From contig NZ_JASTWJ010000001.1 in assembly GCF_030499515.1 (NCBI RefSeq), positions 9,962,001 to 10,026,000 of the forward strand: DNA of 64,000 bases. The letters run 5' to 3'. The translations under genes and the position numbers were made by a program. Source of the DNA: Streptomyces sp. DT2A-34 (GTDB lineage: Bacteria; Actinomycetota; Actinomycetes; Streptomycetales; Streptomycetaceae). The notes beneath the pieces are model-generated. The model saw only the letters and a program-made list of their open reading frames with translations. It searched no databases and was not told the DNA's origin. Positions 35,140 to 43,454 of this stretch are shown one piece after another (positions within the stretch are counted from its first letter, which is position 1; each line of letters begins with the position of its first letter).

Positions 35140-36107
35140 TCAGAGAGCGTCCCGCAGCGCGGGCAGCAGCGTCTTCTCCGCCCAGTCGAGATACGGCAGC
35201 TGCGTCTCGCCCCCGATCTGTACCAGGGCGATCTCGGTGAACCCCGCCTCGGCGTACGGGCGGACGGCCTCGACGAAGGCGTCCGGATCGTCGCCGCACG
35301 GGATCGAGTCGGCGACGTCGTCCGGGGTGACGAACTGGGTGGCCGCCTCGAAGGAGTCCGGGTGCGGCAGCTCCGAGTTGACCTTCCAGCCGCCGCCGAA
35401 CCAGCGGAACTGGGAGTGGGCGCGCTTGATCGCGGTGTCCCGGTCGGGGTCGTAGCACACCGGCAGCTGCCCCACGCGCGGCTTGCCCGCGCCGCCGTGC
35501 CGGTCGAACGTCTCCAGCAGGCCCGCCTTGGGCTCCGTGGCGATCACCAGGTCGCCGAGGCGGCCCGCGAGCTCGCAGGACTGCTCCCCGGAGACCGCGA
35601 TGCCGATGGGGGCGGCTGGTCCGGCAGATCCCACAGCCGGGCCGACTCGACGTCGAAGTGCGTGCCGCGATGGTTGACATGGCCGCCCTTGAAGAGCGCG
35701 CGGATGACCTCCACCGCCTCCTCGAGCATCTCGTGCCGCACGTCGACGGACGGCCAACCACCGCCCACGACATGCTCGTTGAGGTTCTCGCCCGAGCCGA
35801 GCCCCAGCCGGAACCGGCCCTCGGCCAGCAACTGCATCGTGGCCGCCTTCTGGGCCACCACCGCCGGGTGGTAGCGGACGGTCGGACACGTCACGTACGT
35901 CATCAGCGGAATCCGCGACGTGGCCTGGGCGGCCGCGCCCAGCACACTCCACGCGTACGGCGAGTGACCCTGCGAACGCAGCCACGGAAAGTAGTGGTCC
36001 GAGGTCACGGAGAAGTCGAAGCCCACCTCCTCGGCGCGGACCAGGTGGTCCACCAGCTCACGGGGGCCGGCCTGCTCGGTCATCATCGTGTATCCGATCT
36101 GCACCAT
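35140..36107 (-). pseudogene. F420-dependent LLM-class oxidoreductase, one-base deletion
   Basis: The first part (MVQIGYTMMTEQAGPRELVDH to RLWDLPDQP) and the second part (APIGIAVSGEQSCELAGRLG to LLPALRDAL) are consecutive segments of one luciferase-like F420 oxidoreductase in the glucose-6-phosphate-dehydrogenase-like group. They lie in different frames. Adding a single base in the G5 run at 35608-35612 joins them as DQPAPIGIAV and gives about 322 residues. As written the protein would stop near 35544. A homopolymer miscall is as likely as true mutation. Confidence 0.85.
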
Positions 36108-36245
36108 AGGGGCCGAGTCCCCGGACACGGGTGTGGAAAACGGGACGGACGGGGCAGGGCGCCGGTGGACCGCGAGGGGCTGGGGGACACGTCCGGGTGA
36201 AAAACGTCTCGGCGCGGTGCCCGGGTACCGGGAGAGGATGCCCGT

Positions 36246-37682
36246 ATGTCTGCCCGCCCGCTGCCCTCGAGCTCACCCGCCGCCCAGGGCGTCGACGCCT
36301 CCGGTGTCCTCGCCTTCCTCGACGCCCTCGACACCGCCCCCGACATCGAGCCGCACAGCCTGATGATCCTGCGGCACGGCCACCTCGTGGCCTCCGGCTG
36401 GTGGGCGCCGTACACCCCCGAACGCCCGCATCTCCTCTACTCGATCAGCAAGAGCTTCACCGCGACCGCCGCCGGGATCGCCGCCGGCGAAGGGCTGATA
36501 CGGCTCGACGACCCGGTGATCTCGTACTTCCCCGAGTTCGAGGCCGACATCACCGATCCGCGCAGCCGCGCGATGCTCGTGCGGCACGTGGCGTCCATGG
36601 CCAGCGGGCACGAGACCGACACGATCTTCGCGGCGCGCGACCTCGACCGCGAGGACCTCGTCCGCGGGTTCCTGCTGGTGCCCCCGTCCCGCGACCCGGG
36701 GACCGTCTTCGCGTACAACCAGCCCGCCACCTTCACGCTCGCCGCCATCGTCCGGCGGGCGAGCGGCCAGTCGCTGACCGAGTACCTCCGGCCGCGCCTG
36801 CTCGATCCGCTCGGCATCGGCGAGATCGGGTGGCTGGGTGACCGCAGCGGCCGGGAGCTCGGCTTCAGCGGGCTGCACGCCACCACCGACGCGATCGCCC
36901 GGCTCGGTCAGCTGTATCTGCGGGGCGGGGTGTGGGAGGGCGAGCGGCTGCTGCCCGAGTGGTGGGTGGCCGAGGCGACGCGCCGGCAGATCGCGAACGC
37001 CGGTGTCATGCCCGGGGACGACTGGCAACGGGGCTATGGCTTCAAGTTCTGGATGTCCCGGCACGGCTATCGCGGTGACGGCATGTTCGGTCAGTTCTGT
37101 GTGGTGCTGCCCGAGCAGGACGCCGTGATCGCGACGACCGCTGACACCTGGGACATGCCGGGACTGCTGAACCTGGTCTGGGAGCATCTGCTGCCGGCGT
37201 TCCGGCCCGCGCCCCTGACCGGCGGGGAGGCGGCGGACGCGGCCCTGGCCCAGCGGCTGGCGGGCCTCGCGCTGCCGCCGGCCGCCGGCAAGCCCGCACC
37301 GCCCGAGCGGGCCGAGGCCTGGTCCGCCGCCGCGTTCACGCCGGACGGCGGTGCCCGCGGGCAGCTGCCCAAGCTGACCGCGATCGACCTCACGCCCGGC
37401 GCGGACGGCTGGACCCTGACGCTCACCGAGGACGGCCACCCGCTTCGGCTGCGGCTCGGGGACGCCGGCTGGACCGTCGCCGAGGAGCCGGTGCCCACCG
37501 CGGTCAGCGGCGGCTGGACCGACGCGGACACCCTCGTCGTGGACATCGCCTTCCTGGAGACCCCGCACCACCTGGACGTGACGTGCTCGCTCAAGGACCG
37601 GACCTTCACGGCGCGTTGGCGCACCGATCCGCTGCACCGCCTGCCCCTGCGGGCGATGCGCGCACCTCGCGCGTCGACCTGA
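36246..37682 (+). CDS. Cytosolic beta-lactamase-family serine hydrolase
   Basis: 478 residues. Class C beta-lactamase/esterase fold with the SxxK motif in YSISKSFT and the YxN motif in FAYNQP; no signal peptide is visible. A C-terminal domain (about 350-478) resembles the DUF-type beta-rich extension seen in esterase relatives. Likely an esterase or D-aminopeptidase-like hydrolase rather than a resistance enzyme. Confidence 0.85.
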   Translation: MSARPLPSSSPAAQGVDASGVLAFLDALDTAPDIEPHSLMILRHGHLVASGWWAPYTPERPHLLYSISKSFTATAAGIAAGEGLIRLDDPVISYFPEFEADITDPRSRAMLVRHVASMASGHETDTIFAARDLDREDLVRGFLLVPPSRDPGTVFAYNQPATFTLAAIVRRASGQSLTEYLRPRLLDPLGIGEIGWLGDRSGRELGFSGLHATTDAIARLGQLYLRGGVWEGERLLPEWWVAEATRRQIANAGVMPGDDWQRGYGFKFWMSRHGYRGDGMFGQFCVVLPEQDAVIATTADTWDMPGLLNLVWEHLLPAFRPAPLTGGEAADAALAQRLAGLALPPAAGKPAPPERAEAWSAAAFTPDGGARGQLPKLTAIDLTPGADGWTLTLTEDGHPLRLRLGDAGWTVAEEPVPTAVSGGWTDADTLVVDIAFLETPHHLDVTCSLKDRTFTARWRTDPLHRLPLRAMRAPRAST

Positions 37683-39293
37683 TCAGCCCTCGGGCACCCG
37701 GAAGGTCCGCAGGAAGACGTCCAGGGCCTCCTGGTTGGCCGGGTCGTCCCAGTCGGCCTCCGGTGTCGTCCAGCGCAGTGAGTAGCCCCGGTGCTCATCG
37801 ATGAGGAAGCCGCGGCCGAAGGTACGGACGCGGACGCCGTCCTTGTCCGAGAGCCACTCCATGTCGGCGGCCTCGTATCCCTGGTACGTGGTCGCCTCGA
37901 TCTCGCCGATCCGCTGGAACCCGCTCCGTTCCTCCAGGTCGGGTTCGACGTCGTCGCGCCAGATGGCGACGGGGTCCGGGCCCAGGGCCTCGCTGTAGGT
38001 GATCGCCAGCTTGCGCTCATCGCCGTCGGCGCTGAAGAAGACGCGGTACGCCAAGTCCGAGGCACGCTTGGTGCGCAGCGGCTGCCAGTCCTCGGGCAGG
38101 GCGACGGAGAAGCCGTCCGGTGACTTGTACGTCGTGAAGCCGGGGGGCAGGGCCGCCGTGTCCGACGGGGACGCGGTGGGCGTCCCCGGCTCCGTCGCTT
38201 CCTGTGGAGGGGACGAACTGGGCGACGAGCTGGGCGTGGCAGTGGGGGACGGGCCGGTGGGTGCCCCGGTGGAGGCCGACGGGCCGGGTGTCGTATCCGC
38301 CGCCGACGGACCCGAGTCGTCCGGCCGGCCGTTGGTCACCACCAGCACGGCGGCCGCGACGGTGACCACGGCGAGGGCGGTGCCGGAGACCATGGCACGT
38401 CTGCCCCAGCCCGGTCCCCCGGTGTACCTGCCGCGCAGGCGAGGGCGCGGCTCCGCCCGGAGGGCGGCCTCGGGGTCCTCGTTGAGGACCCGGACGAACG
38501 CCTCGCGCACCACCGGCCGGCTCAGCCGCTCCCGGGAGTCCTTGCGCAGCAGCCCCTGCACCGCCTGGGTGAGCGGCCCGGCCCGCACCGGGGCGCGCAG
38601 CGGAAGCCGGTCCACGCCCTTCAACGTGGCCTCGGGCCGGTCCCGTTCGCGATACGGCGGGCGCCCCTCGACCATCGTGTAGAGGATCGCGCCGAGCGCC
38701 CACAGATCCGACGCCGGCCCGATGCGCTCGTCACGGGCCTGTTCCGGGGACGCGTACGACGGCGCGGCGACCCGGGGCGCGAGGGTCGCGCCGGCCAGCC
38801 CGAAGCCGGTGACGACGACGGAGCCCTCGTCGCGCACGAAGATCTGCCCCGGGCTCAGCTCGCCGTGGGTGATGCCCGCGACGTGCGCGGCCTCCAGCAC
38901 GTCGAGCAGTTCGAGGCCGATGCGCGCGGCCCGCACATAGTTGAACGTGCGCTGCTGGGCGAGGAGTTCGCTCAGGGGCGTGCCGTCGATCCACTCCGCG
39001 ACGATCCACAGGCTGCCGGACTCCTCGACGACGTCCAGGACGGTCGCGACCCGGCCCGGGCGCAGCAGCCCCATCCGCTCGGAAGCCCGCAGGATTCGCG
39101 AGGTGGCCCGGCGCCCCTCCTCGGGGCATGGATCGTCGGGGAGCCCGATCTGGGTGAGAAGGCAGGGGTGTTCGGTCTCTATGTCCTCGCCGTGGTAACT
39201 GACGCGGTTCGTCTCGCGATGGACGACATCGACGAGCCGGTACCTTCCCGCGACCAACTCGGCTGTGGAGACACGCGCCTTGACCATGGTCAT
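37683..39293 (-). CDS. Membrane-anchored Ser/Thr pseudokinase
   Basis: 536 residues. The N-terminal kinase-like domain (about 15-275) keeps the C-lobe fold: SPEQARD in place of APE and SDLWALGAILYTMVEGRPPY. The catalytic loop reads HGELSPGQ (143-150) where active kinases have HRDxxxxN, and the DFG is GFG (163-165), so both essential Asp residues are missing. The nucleotide-binding Lys is not recognisable either. One membrane helix (about 300-320), a Ser/Pro/Thr linker and an extracytoplasmic C-terminal domain follow. It is likely a signalling scaffold or allosteric partner. Confidence 0.85.
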   Translation of the reverse strand: MTMVKARVSTAELVAGRYRLVDVVHRETNRVSYHGEDIETEHPCLLTQIGLPDDPCPEEGRRATSRILRASERMGLLRPGRVATVLDVVEESGSLWIVAEWIDGTPLSELLAQQRTFNYVRAARIGLELLDVLEAAHVAGITHGELSPGQIFVRDEGSVVVTGFGLAGATLAPRVAAPSYASPEQARDERIGPASDLWALGAILYTMVEGRPPYRERDRPEATLKGVDRLPLRAPVRAGPLTQAVQGLLRKDSRERLSRPVVREAFVRVLNEDPEAALRAEPRPRLRGRYTGGPGWGRRAMVSGTALAVVTVAAAVLVVTNGRPDDSGPSAADTTPGPSASTGAPTGPSPTATPSSSPSSSPPQEATEPGTPTASPSDTAALPPGFTTYKSPDGFSVALPEDWQPLRTKRASDLAYRVFFSADGDERKLAITYSEALGPDPVAIWRDDVEPDLEERSGFQRIGEIEATTYQGYEAADMEWLSDKDGVRVRTFGRGFLIDEHRGYSLRWTTPEADWDDPANQEALDVFLRTFRVPEG

Positions 39294-39395
39294 CCCTCGC
39301 TGAACCCCTGGCTCCTATTTCTCACAGGAAGTACGACAGGGATGACGGGAAGCGTTCAACGAAATCCTCAACCAACGGCATCTCTTTTCTTTTGC

Positions 39396-39415
39396 TGCTT
39401 ACGCGCGAGTAAGCA
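39396..39415. promoter_or_regulatory. Perfect inverted repeat TGCTTAC-N6-GTAAGCA
   Basis: A 7-bp perfect inverted repeat with a GCGCGA spacer, in an AT-richer gap between the threonine dehydratase stop and the pseudokinase start. As DNA it resembles a TetR-type operator; as RNA it could form a terminator hairpin for the dehydratase gene. Confidence 0.45.
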
Positions 39416-39448
39416 TCCGAAAAACCACGGGAATTGAGCCAGCGGGTG

Positions 39449-40417
39449 TCAGTGAAGACCGAAATCCTTCGCCCGGCGCAGCACATCCCCGGTCGTCGCG
39501 TTGCCCCCGCACACGACCAGCCCGAGCCGGACGCCGTTCCCGACCCGCTCCACCACGCGCCGGGCCGCGGGCAGCAGACACCCGGCGGCCGGCTCCGCCC
39601 ACACCTTGGCGTGCTCGGCGAGGTCGAGCACGCCCCGCACCGCCTCCCGGTCCGGGACCACGAGCACGTCGTCGACCAGGGCGGACACATGGTCGTACGT
39701 CAGTTGCGACACGGCCGGCGCGCTCAGCGTGGACACGATCGACGACAGTGCGACCGGCACCGGCCCGCCCGCCGCCAGCGCCTCGGACATGGCCTCGGCA
39801 CCCTCGGTCTCCACACCCCAGATCCGCACGTCCGGACGGCGGGCCCGCAGTGCCACCGCGACGCCGGCGATGAGCCCGCCGCCCCCGACGCTGACGAGCA
39901 CATCCGTGAGGTCACCGGCGTCGTCGGCGAGCTCCAGCCCGGCCGTGCCCTGGCCGGCGATCACCAAGGGGTCGTCGAAGGGATGGACGAGTGTCAGCCC
40001 CTCGTCCCGCAGTCTCGTGACGAGCGAGAACGCGCCGTCCATGTCGTCCGTCAGCCGCACCGACGCCCCGGCGTCCTCGACGATCCCGATGGAGCGGGCC
40101 GGCGCCGTACGCGGCATCACCACGGTGGCCTTCACATCGTGGACGGCGGCCGTCATCGCCAGGGCGATTCCGTGGTTGCCCCCGCTGACCGCCACCACCC
40201 CGGCGGCGCGCTGGGCGTCGCTCAGCGACAGCAGCTTCGCCGTCGCCCCGCGGGCCTTGAACGAGCCGGTGCGCTGGAGGAGTTCGAGTTTGGCCGTGAC
40301 CGGAACGCCGAGGAGGGCCGACAGGCCGGGGCTGGGTACGGTCGGGGTGCGTACGACGTGTCCGGCGATGAGGTCGGCCGCGGCTTCGACATCCGAGATC
40401 CCGATCAAGGCAGTCAC
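39449..40417 (-). CDS. Threonine/serine dehydratase (PLP fold type II)
   Basis: 322 residues. PLP-binding Lys in GSFKARG (about residue 53), phosphate-loop SGGNHG and the Gly-rich SVGGGGLIAG are all present. It deaminates L-threonine or L-serine to the 2-oxo acid and ammonia. There is no C-terminal ACT regulatory domain, which suits a catabolic or hydroxyaspartate/serine dehydratase-like role rather than isoleucine synthesis. Confidence 0.88.
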   Translation of the reverse strand: MTALIGISDVEAAADLIAGHVVRTPTVPSPGLSALLGVPVTAKLELLQRTGSFKARGATAKLLSLSDAQRAAGVVAVSGGNHGIALAMTAAVHDVKATVVMPRTAPARSIGIVEDAGASVRLTDDMDGAFSLVTRLRDEGLTLVHPFDDPLVIAGQGTAGLELADDAGDLTDVLVSVGGGGLIAGVAVALRARRPDVRIWGVETEGAEAMSEALAAGGPVPVALSSIVSTLSAPAVSQLTYDHVSALVDDVLVVPDREAVRGVLDLAEHAKVWAEPAAGCLLPAARRVVERVGNGVRLGLVVCGGNATTGDVLRRAKDFGLH

Positions 40418-40447
40418 CTTTCCGGCGTGGGGCGGTGATCCACGCTT

Positions 40448-41479
40448 TCACAGGTCGCGCCGCACGAGGAAGTCCAGCAGTGACCGCAGCTCCTCGACGG
40501 CCCCCGCCTCCAGCGGTACGCCGGCCAGAGCCGCCTCGGCGGCGGTCACCTGGCGCCGTGCCTCGTCCAGCGTGGCCGAGCGGCCCCCCGACTCCTCGAT
40601 CAGCGCGGCCACCTCACAAGGGTCGGCGGCCGACTCCAGCAGCGCGGAGAGACGACCGGCGGCGGGTGAGTCGAGCGCGGCCAGCACAGGGAACGCCTTC
40701 TTCCCCTCCCACAGATCGCCGTACACCGGTTTGCCGGTCACCGCCGGGTCGCCCCGGATGCCCAGCAGGTCGTCGACCACCTGGAAGGCGATGCCCAGAT
40801 GCCGTCCCGCCCGGTCGAGGGCGGCGACGGTCGCGGGCGGCGCACCGCCGAGCAGCGCGCCCAGTGCGGCCGCACAGCCCAGCAGGGCGCCGGTCTTGTG
40901 CTCGGCCATCGTCCGGTACTCGACCGGCCGCACCCGCTCCGGCCCTGCCCAGGGACGCGTCGCGAACAGCAGGTCGTCCGCCTGCCCGCGCACCAGGTCC
41001 TGCAGCGCCGCCGACAGCAGCCGTACGGCCTGCGGGCCCGCCGGTTCCACGGCGAGCGTCTCGACCGCGAGCGCGAACAGCGCGTCCCCCGCGAGAACGG
41101 CGGGCCCGGTGCCGTACGCCTTCCACACGGTGGGGCGGCGGCGTCGGGCCGTGTCGCCGTCCATGATGTCGTCGTGCAGCAGGGAGAAGGCGTGCACCAG
41201 CTCCACCGCCACCGCCCCGGGCACCGCGACCCGCCCGGGCGCACCGGCCGCCTCGGCCCCGAGCACCGCCAGCGCCTGCCGTACGCCCTTCCCGTCGGAC
41301 GCCGCGGCCGGCGCGCCGCCCACCTCGCACCAGCCGAAGGAGTACGCGGCCATCTCACCGACCCACGGATGCGTCCGCCCCACTGCCTCCCGCAGTGCGG
41401 GCCGCACCAAGGCGCGGCAGCGGTCGAGGACTTGGCGGGCGTCTGCCGGCGCCTGAACCGCAGAGGGGAGAGCCGTCAC
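40448..41479 (-). CDS. Polyprenyl diphosphate synthase (short-chain trans type)
   Basis: 343 residues. First Asp-rich motif HDDIMDGD and second motif QVVDDLLGIRGD are intact with GKPVYGDLWEGKKAFPV between; the enzyme condenses isopentenyl diphosphate with allylic diphosphates. Product length (C15-C20) cannot be read confidently, although the small residues before the first motif allow GGPP. Start is the GTG at 41479 overlapping the TPR gene stop (GTGA), so the two are translationally coupled. Confidence 0.9.
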   Translation of the reverse strand: MTALPSAVQAPADARQVLDRCRALVRPALREAVGRTHPWVGEMAAYSFGWCEVGGAPAAASDGKGVRQALAVLGAEAAGAPGRVAVPGAVAVELVHAFSLLHDDIMDGDTARRRRPTVWKAYGTGPAVLAGDALFALAVETLAVEPAGPQAVRLLSAALQDLVRGQADDLLFATRPWAGPERVRPVEYRTMAEHKTGALLGCAAALGALLGGAPPATVAALDRAGRHLGIAFQVVDDLLGIRGDPAVTGKPVYGDLWEGKKAFPVLAALDSPAAGRLSALLESAADPCEVAALIEESGGRSATLDEARRQVTAAEAALAGVPLEAGAVEELRSLLDFLVRRDL

Positions 41480-42540
41480 CGTACGGCCACCGCCCCGGCG
41501 CCCGCCACAGCACCCTCCAGGGCGCGGAACTCCTCCTGCGCCCGCGCCACCATCTCCCGCGCGTGCCGCAGCCCGATCCGCTCCAACACCCCCGCCAGCT
41601 CGGCCAGTTCGGCGGCGGTCTCGGCGCGGTCGCGCCCCAGCCGGGCCCGCGACTTGGCCAGCCCCAGCCGGGACAGCGCCTCCCCGCGAGGCTCGCTCAT
41701 GGCGCGGAACTCCGCGAGCGCCTGCTCGTACAGGTCCCGGGCCTCGGCGTAACGCCCGGCTCGATAGAGGACGTTGCCGCGCATCTTGTGGTTGTAGGCC
41801 AGCGCGCTGGACAGCTTCATGGCCCGGCACGCCGTCTCCGCCTCGGACAGCAGGGCCAGCGCCCGCTCGGCGTCGCCGTCGCGCACGGAGACGATGTCCG
41901 CGAGTCCGCGCAGCGCCCAGGCATGGCCGCGCCGGTCGTCGGCGCGCGCGGCGATCTCGGCCGCCTCCTCGAACAGGGCGTACGCGGTGTCGTACGAGCC
42001 GGTGTTGCGATGGATCTGGGCTATGCCCTCCAGCGCCCACACCGTGTGCCGCGCCTCACCGCGCCGCCGGGCCTCCGCCAGCAACTGCTCGTGCAGCCGG
42101 TGGACGGCCTCGTAGTCGCCCTGGATCCGGCCGGTCTCCGCCAGACCGGCCAGCGAGTAGCCGCGTACGACGATGTCGCCGCCGCGCTCGCCGAGGTCGG
42201 CGGCGAGCTGGAGCAGCCGCCGGGCCAGGGGGAACGCGCCGCGCTGCCGGGCCAGCGTGCCGCCGCTCCACAGCGCCCACGCCATCGCCGCGGTGTCGCC
42301 GGCCTTCCGGGCGGCGCGGTAGCTCGCCTTCCAAGCCCGCTCCGCGTCCCCGACCTGTCCCAGTCGGCGGTGCGCCTCGGCGACCGCGAGCCCCGAGCGC
42401 GCGGCTTCGCCGTGCTGTCCGGCCCGCTGGGCTGCCCGCAACTGCTCGGTGCCGGCGGCCAGTACATCGGTCAGTGAGGAGTTGACGGACAGGGTGGTCA
42501 GGGCGCCCTGGTACTCGGGGGCGAATGCCTTGCCGTACAT
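41476..42540 (-). CDS. Tetratricopeptide-repeat protein coupled to the polyprenyl synthase
   Basis: 354 residues with about seven TPR-like units from residue 50 (examples: GDAERAWKASYRAARKAGD, AEARDLYEQALAEFRAM). No catalytic or HTH motif is recognised. ATG at 42540 follows GAGAGGG; the longer open frame crosses the GTATAC repeats and is not coding. Its role is probably protein-protein contact. Coupling to the synthase gene suggests joint function. Confidence 0.8.
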   Translation of the reverse strand: MYGKAFAPEYQGALTTLSVNSSLTDVLAAGTEQLRAAQRAGQHGEAARSGLAVAEAHRRLGQVGDAERAWKASYRAARKAGDTAAMAWALWSGGTLARQRGAFPLARRLLQLAADLGERGGDIVVRGYSLAGLAETGRIQGDYEAVHRLHEQLLAEARRRGEARHTVWALEGIAQIHRNTGSYDTAYALFEEAAEIAARADDRRGHAWALRGLADIVSVRDGDAERALALLSEAETACRAMKLSSALAYNHKMRGNVLYRAGRYAEARDLYEQALAEFRAMSEPRGEALSRLGLAKSRARLGRDRAETAAELAELAGVLERIGLRHAREMVARAQEEFRALEGAVAGAGAVAVR

Positions 42541-42556
42541 CGATCCCTCTCGGTTC

Positions 42557-42601
42557 GTATACACGCCATGTATACGCTCTGTGTATACGTCGTGTGTATA
42601 G
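42557..42601. repeat. Four GTATAC boxes spaced exactly 13 bp
   Basis: GTATAC at 42557, 42570 and 42583, and GTATAG at 42596, each start 13 bases after the previous. Because GTATAC is self-complementary the array is also a set of inverted repeats (CGTATAC-N7-GTATACG at 42556-42576). It lies 17-61 bases upstream of the TPR gene start, so it is a candidate operator or promoter array for the TPR-polyprenyl synthase operon. Confidence 0.85.
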
Positions 42602-42711
42602 AGCGTTGGAAATGAGCCCTGGCCCAGGGGCCAGGGCGTCACCTGTTGCCGGTCAAGACGCCGGCACGACCGAGTGGGTTGCCCGTGAGGCGCAGATCAC
42701 TTCCCGAGGAG

Positions 42712-43389
42712 TCAGTGCTGCTGGGCCTTCGGCGGCGTCGCCTCACTCGGCCGTACGACGACATGGCCCTGGCCTTGCAGCATCAGTTGCACGGCCTCCC
42801 CGGACCCGCCGCGCAGCATCGAGCCGAGGGACTGCGAACGGTGCAGCGAGGTCTGCAGCCCGGCGGTCCAGCCGACCACCGCGTCCGTGTCGACGTACAC
42901 CGGGTACTGCGGCGAGACCGGAATGACCAGGGGATTGCCCTCACACACCAGCCCCAGCCGGCCCTGCCCCGTGAAGACGCTGTTGAACAGGCCGCCCCCG
43001 GCGATGCCCGCGCCCTTCACCGTCGCTATCCGGTACGACAACGAGGCGTCGAAACACAGGACGTTGCGGCCGTTGACGGTGAACTCGTCGCCGGGGTCGA
43101 CCTCGACGATGAAGCAGTTCTGCGCCTCGTGCGCGAACCAGGCCTCGCCCTGCCCTCGCACCGCCATCAGCGGCAGCCCCTCACCGGTCATGGCCCGCTT
43201 GAGCATGCCGCCCACGCCCTGGCCCTTGCGCTCGAACTGCAGATTGCCGCGGTAGGCGATCATCGCGCCCTGGCGGGCGTGCATCTCACCGTTCACCGCG
43301 TACTTGACGCACTTGGAGTTCTCGATCGTCATGCCCGGCGCCGAGGCGGGCTGGACCATGTGCTCACTGGAAAACAGGTCACCCTTCAT
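42712..43389 (-). CDS. AIM24-family protein
   Basis: 225 residues of the AIM24 (TRAP-like) beta-helical fold: VKYAVNGEMHARQGAMIAYRGNLQFERKG at about 28-56 and FIVEVDPGDEFTVNGRNVLCFDASLSYRI. Function in bacteria is not established; homologues often occur near TerD-domain genes, as here. ATG at 43389. It lies 65 bases downstream of the TerD-CAP gene on the same strand. Confidence 0.85.
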   Translation of the reverse strand: MKGDLFSSEHMVQPASAPGMTIENSKCVKYAVNGEMHARQGAMIAYRGNLQFERKGQGVGGMLKRAMTGEGLPLMAVRGQGEAWFAHEAQNCFIVEVDPGDEFTVNGRNVLCFDASLSYRIATVKGAGIAGGGLFNSVFTGQGRLGLVCEGNPLVIPVSPQYPVYVDTDAVVGWTAGLQTSLHRSQSLGSMLRGGSGEAVQLMLQGQGHVVVRPSEATPPKAQQH

Positions 43390-43454
43390 GGGGGCATCCT
43401 GTCCCGGACGGTCCCGTTCCGACCAGATCGCGGCGTGTCGCTGTCCTTGGGCCG

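Noticed and set aside
42557-42601. GTATAC array as a CRISPR
   Set aside because: Unit length is 6 bp with 7-bp spacers, far below CRISPR repeat and spacer sizes, and no cas genes are present.
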